Shown: positions 6,545 to 7,653 of the stretch, piece after piece | Numbering within the stretch: position 1 is the stretch's first letter | Layout: each line of letters begins with the position of its first letter | Source of the DNA: Gammaproteobacteria bacterium UBA3498 | GTDB lineage: Bacteria > Pseudomonadota > Gammaproteobacteria > Pseudomonadales > Pseudohongiellaceae | Assembly (NCBI GenBank): GCA_002377605.1 | Contig: DFQD01000107.1 | Span: 1 to 7,653 of the forward strand | Length of the DNA stretch: 7,653 nt | Direction: 5' to 3' | The notes under the pieces: model-generated | Database searches by the model: none | What the model was told of the DNA's origin: nothing | Seen by the model: the letters and a program-made list of their open reading frames with translations, nothing else | Made by a program: the position numbers and the translations under genes

Positions 6545-6602
6545 AGAGAAAAAGAAGAGCTGGCTTTTAATTCTAATTCTAATTCAAATTAACTCAGCTC
6601 TT
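6545..6602 (-). terminator. Intrinsic terminator of clpA, overlapping the clpA stop region
   Basis: On the minus strand the last clpA codons (AAAGAGCTG) supply one arm, AAGAGCTG (6602-6595), that pairs perfectly with CAGCTCTT (6562-6555). This is followed by CTTTTTCTCT (6554-6545), a proper U-rich tail. Inside the 32-base loop TTAATT (6567-6572) can pair with AATTAA (6587-6592), extending the structure beyond a small internal loop. On the plus strand the hairpin is the same but is followed only by TTTGCG, so it is a weak terminator for infA. The asymmetry points to clpA as the main user. Confidence 0.7.
6568..6585. repeat. Three tandem copies of TAATTC
   Basis: Positions 6568-6573, 6574-6579 and 6580-6585 are identical hexamers in the short gap between infA and clpA. 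They lie in the loop of the clpA terminator hairpin. Such an array can arise by replication slippage and could vary in copy number between strains without affecting either protein. Confidence 0.8.
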
Positions 6603-7653
6603 TGCGATGTGCTTTGGCACGGCTTTTTATTTCTAGGGCAATGTCGCCGCTTTCTTCGCTAACAAAAACATCACCACCATCTGATAATTCACCAAACAGT
6701 ATATCTTCTGCCAACGCCTTTTTAAGTTTTTCTTGGATTAATCTGGCCATAGGTCTTGCACCCATGGATTCGCTATACCCGTGTTCAACGAACCAATCTA
6801 CGGCTGTTTCATTAACATGCAGTAAGACATTTTTTTCATCTAATTGTACTTGTAAATTAACTAAGAATTTATCAATCACAGTGCGAATTGTTTCAACTGC
6901 CAAAGTGTCGAATTGAACGATTGCATCAAGACGATTGCGAAATTCAGGTGTGAACGCTTTCTTGATTATTTCCATACCATCGGTACTGTGGTCTTGTTCG
7001 CTAAAACCGATAGACGCGCGGGACATTTCTTGAGCGCCAGCATTGGTAGTCATAATTAAAATGACGTTGCGGAAATCTGCTTTGCGGCCATTGTTATCAG
7101 TAAGTGTGCCATGGTCCATCACTTGCAATAACAAATTAAACACATCTGGGTGGGCTTTTTCTATTTCGTCTAATAACAACACACAGTGCGGATTTTTGGT
7201 AATGGCCTCAGTCATTAAGCCGCCTTGATCAAATCCAACATATCCAGGAGGAGCGCCAATTAACCTAGAAACAGTATGGCGCTCCATGTATTCAGACATA
7301 TCGAAGCGTACTAACTCGATACCCATGATTTTTGCTAACTGACGGCTTACTTCAGTCTTGCCAACACCAGTTGGCCCAGAAAATAAAAATGAACCTATTG
7401 GTTTCTCGCCTTCATTTAGCCCAGCTCGGGAAAGTTTAATAGCTGTAGATAAAGTATCAATCGCTTTATCTTGGCCGAATACGACCATTTTTAAATTAGA
7501 TTCCAAATTCTTCAACGCATCAATATCAGAACTAGAAACATGTCTTGGTGGAATTTTGGCGATAGAGGCTACTACCTTTTCCATGTCTGTTACTTGAATT
7601 AACTTCTTGCGTTTACTGTTTGGTTGCAGCCGCTGGAATGCTCCGGCCTCGTC
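6589..7653 (-). CDS. clpA: ATP-dependent Clp protease ATP-binding subunit ClpA, C-terminal part (cut by window edge)
   Basis: AAA+ unfoldase that feeds substrates, including ClpS-delivered N-degron proteins, into ClpP. The window holds the last 354 residues; the frame runs open to the edge, beginning DEAGAFQRLQPNSKRKK, so the Met at 7584 is internal and not the start. The visible part ends the first AAA+ module and contains the second: VFGQDKAI, Walker A GPTGVGKT (visible residues 93-100), pore loop GYVG (137-140), Walker B VLLLDE (158-163), TTNAGA after strand 4, the ClpP-docking loop SIGF (IGF at 215-217), arginine-finger region FRNRLD, and sensor 2 GARP (298-301). The IGF tripeptide marks ClpA rather than ClpB, which does not bind ClpP. 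The gene converges on infA with a 67-base gap containing its terminator. Its ClpS partner, usually upstream, would lie outside the window. Confidence 0.96.
   Translation of the reverse strand, partial: DEAGAFQRLQPNSKRKKLIQVTDMEKVVASIAKIPPRHVSSSDIDALKNLESNLKMVVFGQDKAIDTLSTAIKLSRAGLNEGEKPIGSFLFSGPTGVGKTEVSRQLAKIMGIELVRFDMSEYMERHTVSRLIGAPPGYVGFDQGGLMTEAITKNPHCVLLLDEIEKAHPDVFNLLLQVMDHGTLTDNNGRKADFRNVILIMTTNAGAQEMSRASIGFSEQDHSTDGMEIIKKAFTPEFRNRLDAIVQFDTLAVETIRTVIDKFLVNLQVQLDEKNVLLHVNETAVDWFVEHGYSESMGARPMARLIQEKLKKALAEDILFGELSDGGDVFVSEESGDIALEIKSRAKAHRKELS

Noticed and set aside
6602..6916. Open frame of 104 codons on the plus strand opposite clpA
   Set aside because: It is antisense to the conserved ClpA C-terminal module, Ser-rich and without a recognisable domain or start signal.

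Overview
The window is a compact, fully coding stretch of a bacterial chromosome. It has nine recognisable housekeeping genes, two of them cut by the window edges, and only two noncoding gaps that could hold much regulation. All protein sequences look gammaproteobacterial. The order serS-crcB-lolA-ftsK <-> trxB-aat-bpt-infA >< clpA is, from family knowledge, the arrangement found around ftsK and infA in Pseudomonas and related marine gammaproteobacteria. The DNA is fairly AT-rich for that group, so the source is probably an uncultured or marine relative rather than Pseudomonas itself. No genus can be named from the sequence alone.

Layout. On the minus strand, reading right to left from about 3582 to 1, lies ftsK-lolA-crcB-serS, with gaps of only 20, 14 and 18 bases; it is probably one transcription unit. 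A 255-base divergent region (3583-3837) separates it from the plus-strand unit trxB-aat-bpt. In that unit aat follows trxB by 10 bases and bpt starts inside the end of aat. The infA gene follows after a 78-base leader. It meets clpA tail to tail at about 6522-6588, where a hairpin and T-run form a terminator for clpA that is partly built from the last clpA codons.

How the genes work together. Aat and Bpt attach Leu/Phe to protein N-termini and so make N-degrons; ClpA, with ClpS and ClpP, unfolds and degrades such proteins. The right half is therefore an N-end-rule cluster with the initiation factor IF-1 embedded in it. The left half joins chromosome segregation at the septum (FtsK), lipoprotein transport to the outer membrane (LolA), fluoride export (CrcB/FluC) and seryl-tRNA charging (SerS). 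TrxB reduces thioredoxin.

I found no mobile element, CRISPR array, tRNA, rRNA or unknown gene, and nothing that looks like an undescribed system. The points worth a second look are small: two perfect palindromes in noncoding DNA, an A8 tract at the ftsK start, the absence of rarA from its usual place, and the repeat-containing terminator.
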